NCBI GenBank assembly: GCA_001897835.1
Contig: MKUN01000049.1
Span: 1-43,140, forward strand
Length of the DNA: 43,140 nt
Origin: Bacteroidetes bacterium 46-16
GTDB lineage: Bacteria > Bacteroidota > Bacteroidia > Chitinophagales > Chitinophagaceae
Direction of reading: 5' to 3'
Position numbers and translations under genes: made by a program. Of this stretch, positions 1 through 8,288 are shown piece after piece (the first letter of the stretch is position 1; the number at the start of each line of letters is the position of its first letter). The notes beneath the pieces were generated by a model. It did no database searches. It saw nothing but the letters and a program-made list of their open reading frames with translations, and was not told the DNA's origin.

Positions 1-142
1 CCTTACAGGCCGTGTGCTGATACAGGTACCGATGGATAATGACAAGGCGGTAGTGGACATGAGCAGCCTTGCAGCAGGTATGTACATGGTTACCTACAGC
101 GATGATGAAAGAAAGGAGACTTTGAAGATCACAAAGCAGTGA
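1..142 (+). CDS. C-terminal end of a T9SS-sorted protein (partial)
   Basis: The window opens inside a reading frame (phase starting at base 2) of about 46 codons ending in TGA. The visible residues read LTGRVLIQVPMDNDK, then VVDMSSLAAGMYMVTYSDD, and end KITKQ. This is the end of a type IX secretion type A sorting domain, which is cut off during outer-membrane translocation. It is almost the same as the ends of the four giant repeat proteins further on (for example VVDMSGLASGMYMLRYSDD and KITKQ at the end of the gene at 22766). The missing upstream part is therefore probably another member of that family, but only the tail is seen. A strong hairpin follows the stop. Confidence 0.9.
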   Translation, partial: LTGRVLIQVPMDNDKAVVDMSSLAAGMYMVTYSDDERKETLKITKQ

Positions 143-162
143 TAAATTTTGGTTTTTTAAGA

Positions 163-192
163 AAAGCGCCCCTTCATATGGAGGGGCGCTTT
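163..192 (+). terminator. Rho-independent terminator after the partial T9SS gene
   Basis: A perfect 11-bp stem (AAAGCGCCCCT / AGGGGCGCTTT) with an 8-nt loop lies 20 bases after the stop at 142. The T-tract is short (TTTCTAT). It may also act weakly on the opposite strand. Confidence 0.75.
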
Positions 193-459
193 CTATATGC
201 GTACATGTTGATATCTTTTTTTGGAAACCGCTGTTTCGCAAATGTACCTTGCATGCTTGCCTTGTTTTTCAGGGCTTTGTAGTTCTTTGAAATATTGTTA
301 GGGAATAGGATCGCTATTTGGGAAAAAAGTGGGATATTTTTGTGATATTTTTTTCGCACAAAGGATTGATGGTCAATACAAATGTGTGATATTTTTTTCC
401 GGGAAAATTCCCGTACCGCGAGCGCATACGGGTTTAATTAAAGCGCGATAAAACAGTTT
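193..459. other. Gap between convergent genes with direct repeats and a palindrome
   Basis: No convincing gene is present; the short minus-strand frame at 174-359 runs through the terminator and has no family features. The 15-mer TGTGATATTTTTTTC occurs twice (341-355 and 385-399), 44 bases apart. Between the copies lies the palindrome ATTGA-TGG-TCAAT (365-377). A 6-bp GC-rich stem CCCGTA/TACGGG (410-415 and 427-432) lies downstream of feoB on the minus strand and could help end that transcript, but no T-run follows. Confidence 0.5.
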
Positions 460-2577
460 TTATTTGAAAAGCTGGTAAACGATAAAAGCACACACATAAG
501 CAATAGCGCCCATATAGATGAATTGAATGGCCGGGTATTTCCAGCTTCTTGTCTCCCGTTTCACAATGGCCAGGGTGCTCATACACTGCATCGCGAATAC
601 GTAAAAGATAAGCAAAGCAAGGCCGGTGGCAAGTGTATAAACAGCAGTACCATCGGGCCTTTTGGCCTCGCGCATTTTATCGCGCAGGGTGGTCGTGCCG
701 GCACGTTCATCGCCAACACTGTACAGGGTGGCCATAGTGCCCACAAAAACTTCACGCGCGGCAAAAGAAGTGATCAGTGCGATACCGATCTTCCAGTCGA
801 AACCCAGCGGGCGGATGGCCGGTTCGATAGCATGGCCCATGATACCTGCAAAAGAGTGTTCCAGTTTTTCAGTGGCATGCTTATGCTCCAGTTCCTCTTT
901 CTGTTCAGGTGCCTGCTGTTCCAGTGCGGCATATTTTTGGTCCACGGCATGCATTTGTTTGGGTGGCCCATAGCTGGCCAGCACCCAAAGCATAAGGGAA
1001 ATGAGGAGGATGATCTTCCCCGCATCGCGCACGAATATCTTTGCTTTCTCCAGCATGGTGATACCCACGTTCTTCCAGCGTGGTGCACGGTACACGGGCA
1101 ATTCCATAAGGAAATATGTGCGCTCTTTCACCTGCACGATAAAGTTGAGCACCCGCGCTACGATAAGTGCCATGAAGAAGCCCAGCAGGTACAGCCCCAT
1201 GAACACCAGGCCCTGCAGGCTCACGAAGCCCAGGTAATAACGGTCGGGTATCACCAGTCCTATAAGTATACTGTACACGGGCAGGCGAGCCGAGCAGCTC
1301 ATCAGCGGGGTCACCATTATTGTTATAAGCCGTTCCTTCCTGTTTTGTATGGTGCGTGTGGCCATGATAGCAGGCACGGCGCAGGCCATACCGCTGATCA
1401 GTGGCATCACCGAGCGGCCGTTGAGCCCCACGCTGCGCATCAGCCTGTCGGTAAGAAAGCTGATACGGGCCATATAGCCGCTGTCTTCCAGCACAGTGAT
1501 AAAGCCGAACAGGATCATGATCTGGGGTATGAATACCGCTATACCGCTCACGCCGGCCAATAGCCCGTTGATCAGCAGGTCTTTTACGAAATTGTCGGGC
1601 ATTACGTTGTTCAGCCATCCACCCAGCACACTGAAGCCCTGCTCCACCCAGGCCATAGGGTAGGCAGCCAGCCAGAAAATGCTTTGGAACAGGAAGAACA
1701 ATACGGTGAGCAGAACGAGATTGCCCCAAAGAGGGTGCAGTAATACTTTGTCCAGCTTATCGCTGAAGACAAGTTTTTTGATCGGGCTTTCTTCCACTAC
1801 ACATTGCTGCATGATGGTGCCTATGCGCTGGTAGCGCTGCATGATCTCTTCGGCCTGTATCTTCGATTTGTGGAATTTCACCTCGTCGAGCAGTGCTGCA
1901 ATGCGTATGCGTTGCGCAGCATTCAGCCAGCTCAGTTCAGTATAGTTACAGGCCACATGCAGCGCACTGTAGCTGCTGTCGAGGGCGCAGATCGTACTGA
2001 TCTCGTTCAGCCAGTCGCCGGTAAGTGCAATGGTATCTATAAAGTCGGCGGGCGGCGGTGCTGTATTTTGTTTTACATCGGCAATGATCTTCTTCAGCGG
2101 GCCTATGCCTTTGTTCTTGCGCGGGTTAATGGGCACCACGGGCACGCCCATCATACGCTGTAGCCCGGCCGTATCTATGGTCATGCCCTTTTGTTTGGCA
2201 ATGTCCATCATGCTCAGGGCGATCACCACCGGTATCTTCAGGTCCATGATCTGTGAACAGAAGAGCAGGTTGCGTTTCAGGTTGGCCGCATCTGCTATCA
2301 CGATGATCATATCCGGCCGGTCTTTGCTAAGGGTGTTCAGCAGCACATCATAGGTCACCTGTTCATCGGCGCTCTTGGGATACAGGCTGTAAGTGCCCGG
2401 CAGGTCGATGATGTTGGCCGATAGGTTTTCGTTTATGCGGCTCAGCCCCGTTTTCTTATCTACGGTGACACCGGGAAAATTGCCCACCTTCTGGTTCAGA
2501 CCCGTAAGGGAATTGAACAAGGAACTTTTTCCGCTGTTAGGATTACCAACGAGCGCTATCTTGTATGGGCCTTGCAT
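460..2577 (-). CDS. feoB: Ferrous iron transport protein B
   Basis: FeoB is an inner-membrane Fe(II) importer with an N-terminal G domain. Visible motifs are the P-loop GNPNSGKS (residues 11-18), the switch region with PGVTV (36-40), G3 DLPG (58-61), and SMMD (122-125) where the G4 motif is usually NxxD. The G domain is followed by a helical linker and a polytopic membrane part with paired Gate-like segments, including CAVPAIMATRTI and the conserved PLMSCSARLPVY. About 705 residues is normal for the family. I chose the ATG at 2577 rather than the TTG at 2592, because a good -7 box (2590-2597, minus strand) would place the RNA start downstream of the TTG. No feoA is adjacent. Confidence 0.95.
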   Translation of the reverse strand: MQGPYKIALVGNPNSGKSSLFNSLTGLNQKVGNFPGVTVDKKTGLSRINENLSANIIDLPGTYSLYPKSADEQVTYDVLLNTLSKDRPDMIIVIADAANLKRNLLFCSQIMDLKIPVVIALSMMDIAKQKGMTIDTAGLQRMMGVPVVPINPRKNKGIGPLKKIIADVKQNTAPPPADFIDTIALTGDWLNEISTICALDSSYSALHVACNYTELSWLNAAQRIRIAALLDEVKFHKSKIQAEEIMQRYQRIGTIMQQCVVEESPIKKLVFSDKLDKVLLHPLWGNLVLLTVLFFLFQSIFWLAAYPMAWVEQGFSVLGGWLNNVMPDNFVKDLLINGLLAGVSGIAVFIPQIMILFGFITVLEDSGYMARISFLTDRLMRSVGLNGRSVMPLISGMACAVPAIMATRTIQNRKERLITIMVTPLMSCSARLPVYSILIGLVIPDRYYLGFVSLQGLVFMGLYLLGFFMALIVARVLNFIVQVKERTYFLMELPVYRAPRWKNVGITMLEKAKIFVRDAGKIILLISLMLWVLASYGPPKQMHAVDQKYAALEQQAPEQKEELEHKHATEKLEHSFAGIMGHAIEPAIRPLGFDWKIGIALITSFAAREVFVGTMATLYSVGDERAGTTTLRDKMREAKRPDGTAVYTLATGLALLIFYVFAMQCMSTLAIVKRETRSWKYPAIQFIYMGAIAYVCAFIVYQLFK

Positions 2578-2589
2578 GTTCAGAGAACG

Positions 2590-2597
2590 CAAAGGTA
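2590..2597 (-). promoter_or_regulatory. Putative -7 box of feoB
   Basis: Read on the minus strand this is TACCTTTG, an exact match to the Bacteroidota -7 consensus TAnnTTTG. It lies 12 bases before the ATG at 2577, which implies a very short leader. No clear -33 TTTG is seen at the expected distance. Confidence 0.5.
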
Positions 2598-2669
2598 TTA
2601 AATTGGCAGCCTGCAGCCCCTTTTATGAGTTATCGCCGTGTAATTTTTCCCGAAAATGAAAACGCGGGA

Positions 2670-3208
2670 TCAAGACCCGGAAATAGCCTGTATTAACGCT
2701 TTGTTGAATGCGTTCAGGTCGGCGGGCTTGCGGCTGGTGATCAGGTTGCCGTCATGCACCACCTCCCGGTCCACCCAATTGGCCCGGCGTTCTTAAGGTC
2801 GGTTTGCAGTGAGGGGTATGAGGTCATGCTTCTTCCCTCCAGCAGCCCGGTTTCTATAAGTGTCTGTGGGCCATGGCATATGGCCGCCACCGGCTTGCCC
2901 GATTCCAGGAAGGCTTTGGCAAAACGCACCGCCTTTTCGTTGCGGCGCAGCTTATCGGGGTTCAGTACACCGCCGGGCAGCACCAGGGCATCGTAAGCAG
3001 CAGGGTCGGCATCGTCGATGTTTCGGTCCACAGGCACTTCAATGCCCCAGTCGGTATGGTTCCATGCTTTTATTTTACCATCTTTTGGTGATATGATCTC
3101 CACGGTAGCACCTGTACTTTCCAGTGCATCTTTGGGGCTGGTCAGTTCCTCTTGCTCAAAACCCTCTTCGGTAACGATAGCGATACGCGCATCCTTTAGC
3201 TCTTTCAT
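2670..3208 (-). pseudogene. PfpI/DJ-1 family protein, frameshifted near the 3' end
   Basis: This is a class I glutamine amidotransferase-like protein of the PfpI/YhbO group (protein/nucleic-acid deglycase or stress protein). The frame from 3208 gives 155 residues, with the nucleophile elbow AAICHGPQ and an acidic TEEGFEQEEL N-terminal segment. It reads normally up to DLKNAG near 2787, then turns into an unrelated tail and stops at 2741. Skipping to the next frame near 2781-2786 restores family-like sequence: [19 protein letters not shown], then [12 protein letters not shown], ending at the TGA at 2670-2672 (about 179 residues). One missing base explains this, for example GGGCC where GGCGCC would be expected. 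It is either a real mutation or a sequencing error. The catalytic Cys is kept, but the end of the fold would be lost. Confidence 0.8.
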
Positions 3209-3340
3209 ATATATAATGGTTAAATTGTGATCAATACCGCTGATACAACATAATTATGCCAGTGTATTTGTTAAAAAGCGGAAAGCATATATAAAAGCAA
3301 AAAAGGAAAGTACTATCATTGCACTTTAACAGAACAGGGA

Positions 3341-3841
3341 ATGAAAAATACGCACATACGCCGCATACTGGTTACGTCAATATTTATTGTCAGCTCATTT
3401 GCAGCGGTATTGTATACCAGCGGCTGCAAAAAGAAGTGCGGCAGTGTTACCTGTCAGAATAGCGGCACCTGTGTGAACGATACCTGTTCCTGCCCTTCGG
3501 GTTATACGGGCACGGCATGCGAAACCATGTGGAGCACGCAGTATCTTGGTTCATATACCTGCACCCAGTCCTGCACCCCGCCGCTTACCGGCTCGGGCTC
3601 ATGGCAAAGCACGATAACCACTGCATCCAGCAACGGTGCATATACGATCAGCATTTCCAACTTTGGTAACCTGCAGGCCAGCGCTACCGCCTATCTGGAT
3701 GGCAATGGCGGTGTGACCGTAGCAGGGGTGAATGTGGCCGGCAACGGTACCTTCGCAGATGGCGTATTGACCATACATTATACCACCAGCACCAACAACG
3801 TACCCGGTTCTACCTGCAACCTGACGATGACCAAGCAGTAA
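3341..3841 (+). CDS. EGF-like domain exported protein, probable lipoprotein
   Basis: The 166-residue protein begins with a basic start, a hydrophobic stretch and YTSGCKKK, so Cys29 is a plausible lipidation site although the lipobox is not ideal. An EGF-like module follows, with six cysteines at residues 33, 38, 44, 49, 51 and 60 and the typical CPSGYTGTAC ending. The rest (about 65-166) is Ser/Thr/Gly-rich beta sequence with two more cysteines and no family I can name. It probably sits on the cell envelope. It is transcribed divergently from the PfpI gene and is convergent with the membrane protein gene at 3854. Function is unknown. Confidence 0.75.
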   Translation: MKNTHIRRILVTSIFIVSSFAAVLYTSGCKKKCGSVTCQNSGTCVNDTCSCPSGYTGTACETMWSTQYLGSYTCTQSCTPPLTGSGSWQSTITTASSNGAYTISISNFGNLQASATAYLDGNGGVTVAGVNVAGNGTFADGVLTIHYTTSTNNVPGSTCNLTMTKQ

Positions 3842-3853
3842 AAACGCCTGCCG

Positions 3854-4165
3854 CTAATAGGTGGAGTAGAGGATCATAAGGCCTACTACCACCATGGTAA
3901 GCATACCTGTGAAAAACAGCGCATCCGCTACACGTTCCAGCCGTTTATTGTTGTCGCTGCGCAGCGACGCGTAGGATATCAATGTGGTTAGTATGAAGAT
4001 CAGTGTATCTGCACCCAGTATATTATCAGCCAGTGTTTCGGTACCGGTTTTCAGCGCCCGGAACAATGCAATAACGGTAATGCAAACACCGATCATCATA
4101 ATGGAGCCGCTGAATATATGCGGGGCGATATTCCTGCCCTTCTCCTGCTGGTTGTGTAAAGCCAT
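3854..4165 (-). CDS. Small inner-membrane protein of unknown function
   Basis: The 103-residue protein has three predicted membrane helices, at about residues 16-36, 52-67 and 84-102. A short charged loop, LRSDNNKRLERVAD, lies between helices 2 and 3. I chose the ATG at 4165 (MALHNQQEKG) because the longer frame to 4354 would run through the divergent promoter region and into the gene at 4298, and its extra residues look non-coding. No family is recognised. The gene is divergent from the RidA-like gene and ends 12 bases from the stop of the EGF-like gene. Confidence 0.7.
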   Translation of the reverse strand: MALHNQQEKGRNIAPHIFSGSIMMIGVCITVIALFRALKTGTETLADNILGADTLIFILTTLISYASLRSDNNKRLERVADALFFTGMLTMVVVGLMILYSTY

Positions 4166-4262
4166 AAATAATTGTATTGACCGCTTTATACCATCAAGGT
4201 AAAAACAAATGTTGTTAAGTAAAAGGTAATTTGAAAGTGACGAAGCGCGATATTGCCCTATC

Positions 4263-4293
4263 TTTGAACTTGCACACTGAAATTTTATTTTTG
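4263..4293 (+). promoter_or_regulatory. Bacteroidota-type promoter of the RidA-like gene
   Basis: TTTG (4263-4266), a 19-nt spacer and TATTTTTG (4286-4293) match the TTTG-N19-TAnnTTTG consensus exactly. The expected RNA start falls at or next to the ATG at 4298, suggesting a leaderless or near-leaderless transcript. A second -7-like box, TATCTTTG (4259-4266), overlaps the upstream element, but its best -33 candidate is 25 nt away. Confidence 0.6.
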
Positions 4294-4297
4294 CATC

Positions 4298-4714
4298 ATG
4301 TCTGAAAAGATCTCTACTGATAAAGCACCAAAGCCGGTTGGGCTGTATCCACACGCAAGAAGGGTAGGAAATTTATTATTCCTTTCGGGCATAGGCCCGC
4401 GCACCCCGGGCACTGATGAGATACCCGGCCTGAAGCTGGACAAGAACGGGAACTATCTCGAATTCAATTTTGAGGCGCAGTGCCGCAGTGTGTTCGACAA
4501 TGTGCGCATAGTGCTGGAAGAGAGTGGCAGCAGCTGGGATAAGCTTGTGGATGTGACTGTATTCCTCGTGGACATGAAGCGTGACTTTCAAACCTACAAC
4601 AGGCTGTACGCAGAATATTTTAAAGACAATCAACCCTGCCGCACCACGGTAGCCATCAACTCCCTGCCTACGCCTATAGCCATAGAGCTTAAGTGTATCG
4701 CTACAGTTGATTAA
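4298..4714 (+). CDS. RidA/YjgF family protein, 2-aminomuconate deaminase-like
   Basis: This is a 138-residue YjgF/YER057c/UK114 protein. Members of the family are homotrimers that hydrolyse enamines and imines. The N-terminal half (YPHARR, FLSGIGPRTPGTDEIPG, then FEAQCRSVFDNV) is of the type annotated as 2-aminomuconate deaminase in kynurenine (tryptophan) breakdown rather than plain RidA. The substrate-binding Arg (Arg115 in CRTTV) and the C-terminal Glu130 are present. No other kynurenine genes are adjacent. nadC, which uses quinolinate from the same pathway, lies 3.6 kb downstream, but that does not prove a link. It may be co-transcribed with the dGTPase gene, which starts 35 bases later. 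Confidence 0.85.
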   Translation: MSEKISTDKAPKPVGLYPHARRVGNLLFLSGIGPRTPGTDEIPGLKLDKNGNYLEFNFEAQCRSVFDNVRIVLEESGSSWDKLVDVTVFLVDMKRDFQTYNRLYAEYFKDNQPCRTTVAINSLPTPIAIELKCIATVD

Positions 4715-4749
4715 TTGCTCTATTCCTCACATTATCGCATTTTTACAGT

Positions 4750-6138
4750 ATGAATTGGTCCACGCTATATAGTGCAAGGCGTACCGGCGACCCGGAACGT
4801 AAAGATGCCAACCCCGATCATATACGCACCTCCTTCCTGCGCGATTATGACCGCATCATCTTCGCATCGGCATTCCGCAGGCTGCAGAACAAGACACAGG
4901 TGTTTCCCTTGCCGGGGCCGGTTTTTGTGCACAACCGCCTGACCCATAGTCTCGAGGTAGCCTCGGTGGGCCGCTCGCTGGGGAAGTGGGTAGGTGATGA
5001 GCTGGCTAAGAGATACAGCAAGGAGGGCGAATACTTTGCTGAGTTCTATAAATATGAGCTGCCGTCGGTAATAGCGGCAGCCTGCCTGGCCCACGATATC
5101 GGCAATCCGCCATTCGGGCACTCGGGCGAGGATGCGATACGGACCTACTTTACGCAGTTGGAAGGGAAGGACAGGAAGACCCTGGAAAATGAGCTAAGTG
5201 CTAATCAATTGCTGGACTTTGAAAAATTTGAAGGCAACTCCAATGCCCTGCGGGTACTCACCAACAGCTTCAACGAGCATGAACCGGGAGGCTATAAGCT
5301 TACCTATGCAACACTGGCCTCTATAGTAAAATACCCAAGCTCATCATCTGAGGGATTTAATAAAAAAACGGGGCTCATAGCAACTAAAAAATCAGGCTTC
5401 TTTGATAGCGAGATAAGGACCTACGAAGAGATAGCCGACACACTTGGCATACCTAAAAAGGAAGGCTATCAGCATGTGTATGCCCGCCATCCCTTCGTGT
5501 ACCTTACCGAGGCGGCGGACGATATATGCTACCGTGTGATAGACCTGGAAGATGCACACCGGCTGAAGATCGTATCGCTGGAGAAGGTAAAGGACCTGTT
5601 CCTGCCCTTCTTCGAGAACGAGACTGAATATAACGCCCTGGACTATGTAGAGCGGAAGCTGGTCAATATAAATGACGATAACCAGAAGGTGCAGTTCATA
5701 CGTGCCAAGTGGATAGGGCTCATGATAGAAAAACTCTCAGGCATCTTCCTGGAAAAGGAAGCGGAATTATTGGCCGGCACACTGGAAGGGGACCTGATGA
5801 AATACCTGCCCATGCGGGAGCAGGCTTTGATCGATGAGATCAATGAATTCTCCTATGCCTGTGTGTATAATTACCGATCGGTGGTGGAGATAGAGATAGC
5901 GGGCTATAATGTGATAGGTGGCCTGCTGAAAGAGTTTGTAGGTGCGGTGCTACGGCCGGGGGAAGCTAAGTCGCGGAAGATATTGCAGGTGGTCTCCAGC
6001 CAGTTCCCGATAGATAAGAAAGGCAGCCTGTATACGAATATACAGTCGGTAGTGGATTTTATATCGGGCATGACCGACCTCTATGCGATAGACCTGTACC
6101 GCAAAATAACCGGTATTACTATACCCGAAATAAGGTAG
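4750..6138 (+). CDS. dgt: Deoxyguanosinetriphosphate triphosphohydrolase (dGTPase)
   Basis: The 462-residue HD-domain enzyme converts dGTP to deoxyguanosine and triphosphate, controlling dNTP pools. The HD metal site is visible: His66 in RLTHSLEV, His115-Asp116 in LAHDIGNPPFGHSGEDAI, and a later Asp in TEAADDICY. The N-terminal FRRLQNKTQVFPL is typical of the long dGTPase group. The length fits the family. It lies 35 bases after the RidA-like gene with no terminator seen between them, so an operon is likely. Its stop is only 5 bases from the stop of the convergent lipoprotein gene. Confidence 0.93.
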   Translation: MNWSTLYSARRTGDPERKDANPDHIRTSFLRDYDRIIFASAFRRLQNKTQVFPLPGPVFVHNRLTHSLEVASVGRSLGKWVGDELAKRYSKEGEYFAEFYKYELPSVIAAACLAHDIGNPPFGHSGEDAIRTYFTQLEGKDRKTLENELSANQLLDFEKFEGNSNALRVLTNSFNEHEPGGYKLTYATLASIVKYPSSSSEGFNKKTGLIATKKSGFFDSEIRTYEEIADTLGIPKKEGYQHVYARHPFVYLTEAADDICYRVIDLEDAHRLKIVSLEKVKDLFLPFFENETEYNALDYVERKLVNINDDNQKVQFIRAKWIGLMIEKLSGIFLEKEAELLAGTLEGDLMKYLPMREQALIDEINEFSYACVYNYRSVVEIEIAGYNVIGGLLKEFVGAVLRPGEAKSRKILQVVSSQFPIDKKGSLYTNIQSVVDFISGMTDLYAIDLYRKITGITIPEIR

Positions 6139-6143
6139 CGGGA

Positions 6144-6932
6144 TCAGTTGTGGTATATCCTGCCCGAAGCGGTATGCAGGTTGATGGATAGCTCGCCCTG
6201 GTCAAAGCTGTTTACCAGGTCATACAGGCGGTCTTCATTCCCGGAGTATATGAGCGCGAAGCGGGTAAGATTTGCGATATCATCAAGCGGGGAAACGATC
6301 TTTCCCTCTTCAGTTACGATAAAGTCGGAATAAGTGCCTGCTGCCAGGTTGGCGGTATATGCGCCAATGCTTTTGAGCGAATCGATAAAAGTATTGACAA
6401 TGCCCGGCATAGCAGGATTATAGATCATGCTTCCGTATATGGTGTTGGCAGGCAGGCGGCGAATGGCGTATGACTGGAACTTAACACCATTCACTGTTTG
6501 CAGTGCTATCTTGTATTGACCGGCATCCACGTATAATTTGCCCACGCTTTGTCCGCTGCCGCTGATAAGCAGGTCGTAAATACCGGGCTGCAGATTGTCC
6601 AGTTCTATTTTATCGGTGGCGGGGCCCAATGCATCGAGGCACATCTGGGGCTGGTATATCCCCAGGAACTTTAACTGCACTATATTACCCACGATGGCAA
6701 AAGTATCAGTAAGGGAAACATTGTAACAGCCGTAGATCCTTTCGGTAGCACAGTTGAGTATAAAATGTGTACCGTTACTATCGATACGTTCGCTGATGTT
6801 AATGAAAATATTGCCATCGCTGAATACCGGGCTTGCGTCAATTGGCCAGTTGGCATTGCTGTATTTGTTCTTTTTACAGGATACGGACAATAACAGTAAA
6901 AGGATGCTGAAGAGGTAAGTGGTCTTTTTCAT
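6144..6932 (-). CDS. Lipoprotein of unknown function (DUF4397-like features)
   Basis: The 262-residue protein has a strong signal peptide ending LLLLLSVSC-KK, so Cys19 is the likely lipidated residue. The body is beta-rich, with features such as LQPGIYDLLISGSGQSVG and LYVDAGQYKIAL. These recall the repeating two-lobe layout of DUF4397-type Bacteroidota lipoproteins, but I cannot confirm the family. It is divergent from queA and convergent with dgt. Envelope location is well supported; function is not known. Confidence 0.75.
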   Translation of the reverse strand: MKKTTYLFSILLLLLSVSCKKNKYSNANWPIDASPVFSDGNIFINISERIDSNGTHFILNCATERIYGCYNVSLTDTFAIVGNIVQLKFLGIYQPQMCLDALGPATDKIELDNLQPGIYDLLISGSGQSVGKLYVDAGQYKIALQTVNGVKFQSYAIRRLPANTIYGSMIYNPAMPGIVNTFIDSLKSIGAYTANLAAGTYSDFIVTEEGKIVSPLDDIANLTRFALIYSGNEDRLYDLVNSFDQGELSINLHTASGRIYHN

Positions 6933-6996
6933 GGCGGGTATATTTTTTTAAAGATAGGTAACTTCGCAAATCGTTAAATACACAGAATTGTCATAA

Positions 6997-8226
6997 ATGC
7001 ATCCAAAAGAACTACACATAGCCGATTACACCTATGACCTGCCCGATGAAAAAGTGGCTAAATACCCTTTAGCAGTAAGGGATGCATCTAAATTGCTGAT
7101 CTACAGTAATGGCAGGATACAGGAGGATAACTACCGGAATATTGCTGCACATATACCACACAACAGCCTGGTGGTATATAACCAGACGAAGGTGGTGCAT
7201 GCGCGTTTGCTTTTCCAGAAGGCTACGGGTGGCCAGATAGAAGTGTTTTGCCTGGAGCCGGGAGATGAGTATGCCGATATACAAACCGCCATGCTGCAAA
7301 AAGACAGCGTGCGCTGGAAGTGTATGATAGGCGGAGCCTCGAAATGGAAACATGGTATGGTGCTGCAACTGGAATGCCCGCCTCATTTTACCTTATCGGC
7401 AGAGATTGTTGACCGGCAGAGTGGCTCATTCACGGTACAACTGAGCTGGGACAAGGAAGGCGTGAGCTTCGCAGAGGTGCTGCACCATGCCGGCAAGGTG
7501 CCCCTGCCACCCTACCTGCACCGGGAGGCTGAAGCAAGCGATGAAGAGCGCTACCAGACCATATTTGCCAAAGAAGAAGGCAGCGTGGCGGCACCTACGG
7601 CAGGCCTGCACTTTACGGAGCATGTTGTAAAAAGCCTGGACGAGAAAGGTATTGACAAGGCCATGATAAGCCTGCACGTAGGTGCGGGCACCTTCAAACC
7701 CGTGCAGAGCGATACGATGCTGGAGCATGAAATGCATGCGGAATGGATAGAGGTGGACATGGCCACGATAGAAAAACTGATAACGGAACACAATGTGATA
7801 GCGGTGGGCACCACATCGATGCGCACGCTGGAAAGCCTGTACTGGATAGGCAACAAACTGTTCCGTGGCCAGCAGGTTCACTTTGCAGGAATAGCAGTAC
7901 AGCAATGGGACCCCTATGAGACTGAAGCAAGGGCAAGCGCATTTGAAGCACTGAAATCCATCCAATTATACATGCAAAACAACAAGCTGGAGCGGATCAT
8001 TACCCGTACCAGGATATTGATAGCCCCGGGCTACCGGTTTCGCATTGTGAGCGGTTTAGTGACCAACTTTCACCAGCCGCAATCCACCCTGCTCTTATTG
8101 ATCGCTGCTTTTATTGGAGATGACTGGCGGAGGGTGTACGAACACGCGTTAAATAACGACTTTCGCTTCCTGAGTTATGGCGATGGCTGCCTGTTATGGC
8201 ATAATAAGCCCAATGTTAATTCTTGA
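6997..8226 (+). CDS. queA: S-adenosylmethionine:tRNA ribosyltransferase-isomerase
   Basis: QueA transfers and isomerises the ribosyl group of SAM onto preQ1 in tRNA, giving epoxyqueuosine at wobble position 34 of Asp, Asn, His and Tyr tRNAs. Family signatures are LVVYNQTKVVHARL (58-71), PLPPYLHR (169-176) and RYQTIFAKEEGSVAAPTAGL (185-204). Further matches are LHVGAGTFKPV and GTTSMRTLES. At 409 residues it is longer than the ~350 usual in Proteobacteria. A near-consensus -7 box, TAACTTCG (6959-6966), lies 30 bases before the ATG. The gene is divergent from the lipoprotein gene at 6932 and ends before the nadC promoter. Confidence 0.96.
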   Translation: MHPKELHIADYTYDLPDEKVAKYPLAVRDASKLLIYSNGRIQEDNYRNIAAHIPHNSLVVYNQTKVVHARLLFQKATGGQIEVFCLEPGDEYADIQTAMLQKDSVRWKCMIGGASKWKHGMVLQLECPPHFTLSAEIVDRQSGSFTVQLSWDKEGVSFAEVLHHAGKVPLPPYLHREAEASDEERYQTIFAKEEGSVAAPTAGLHFTEHVVKSLDEKGIDKAMISLHVGAGTFKPVQSDTMLEHEMHAEWIEVDMATIEKLITEHNVIAVGTTSMRTLESLYWIGNKLFRGQQVHFAGIAVQQWDPYETEARASAFEALKSIQLYMQNNKLERIITRTRILIAPGYRFRIVSGLVTNFHQPQSTLLLLIAAFIGDDWRRVYEHALNNDFRFLSYGDGCLLWHNKPNVNS

Positions 8227-8255
8227 TTATCTCTATGAGTGCAGGCCGTATTTCA

Positions 8256-8263
8256 TACCTTTG
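8256..8263 (+). promoter_or_regulatory. Putative -7 box of the nadC operon
   Basis: TACCTTTG is an exact TAnnTTTG match 25 bases before the GTG start of nadC, in the short gap after queA. No good -33 element is seen at 19 nt. It supports transcription of nadC and following genes apart from queA. Confidence 0.5.
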
Positions 8264-8288
8264 CCAACTTAAAAAATACGTAACATAA

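Noticed and set aside
174-359. 61-codon frame between the first stop and feoB
   Set aside because: It starts inside the terminator region in AT-rich non-coding DNA and has no family features.
523-1563. 346-codon plus-strand frame inside feoB
   Set aside because: It is fully antisense to a clear FeoB reading frame. The His/Gln-rich translation has no domain character.
905-1729. 274-codon minus-strand frame in another phase of feoB
   Set aside because: It overlaps the well-supported FeoB frame on the same strand and has no recognisable motifs.
3314-3321. TATCATTG as a -7 box of the EGF-like gene
   Set aside because: It has one mismatch and no -33 element at a suitable distance; too weak to list.
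4166-4354. N-terminal extension of the small membrane protein to 4354
   Set aside because: It would cover the divergent promoter and the start of the RidA-like gene, and the extra residues do not resemble a coding or signal sequence.
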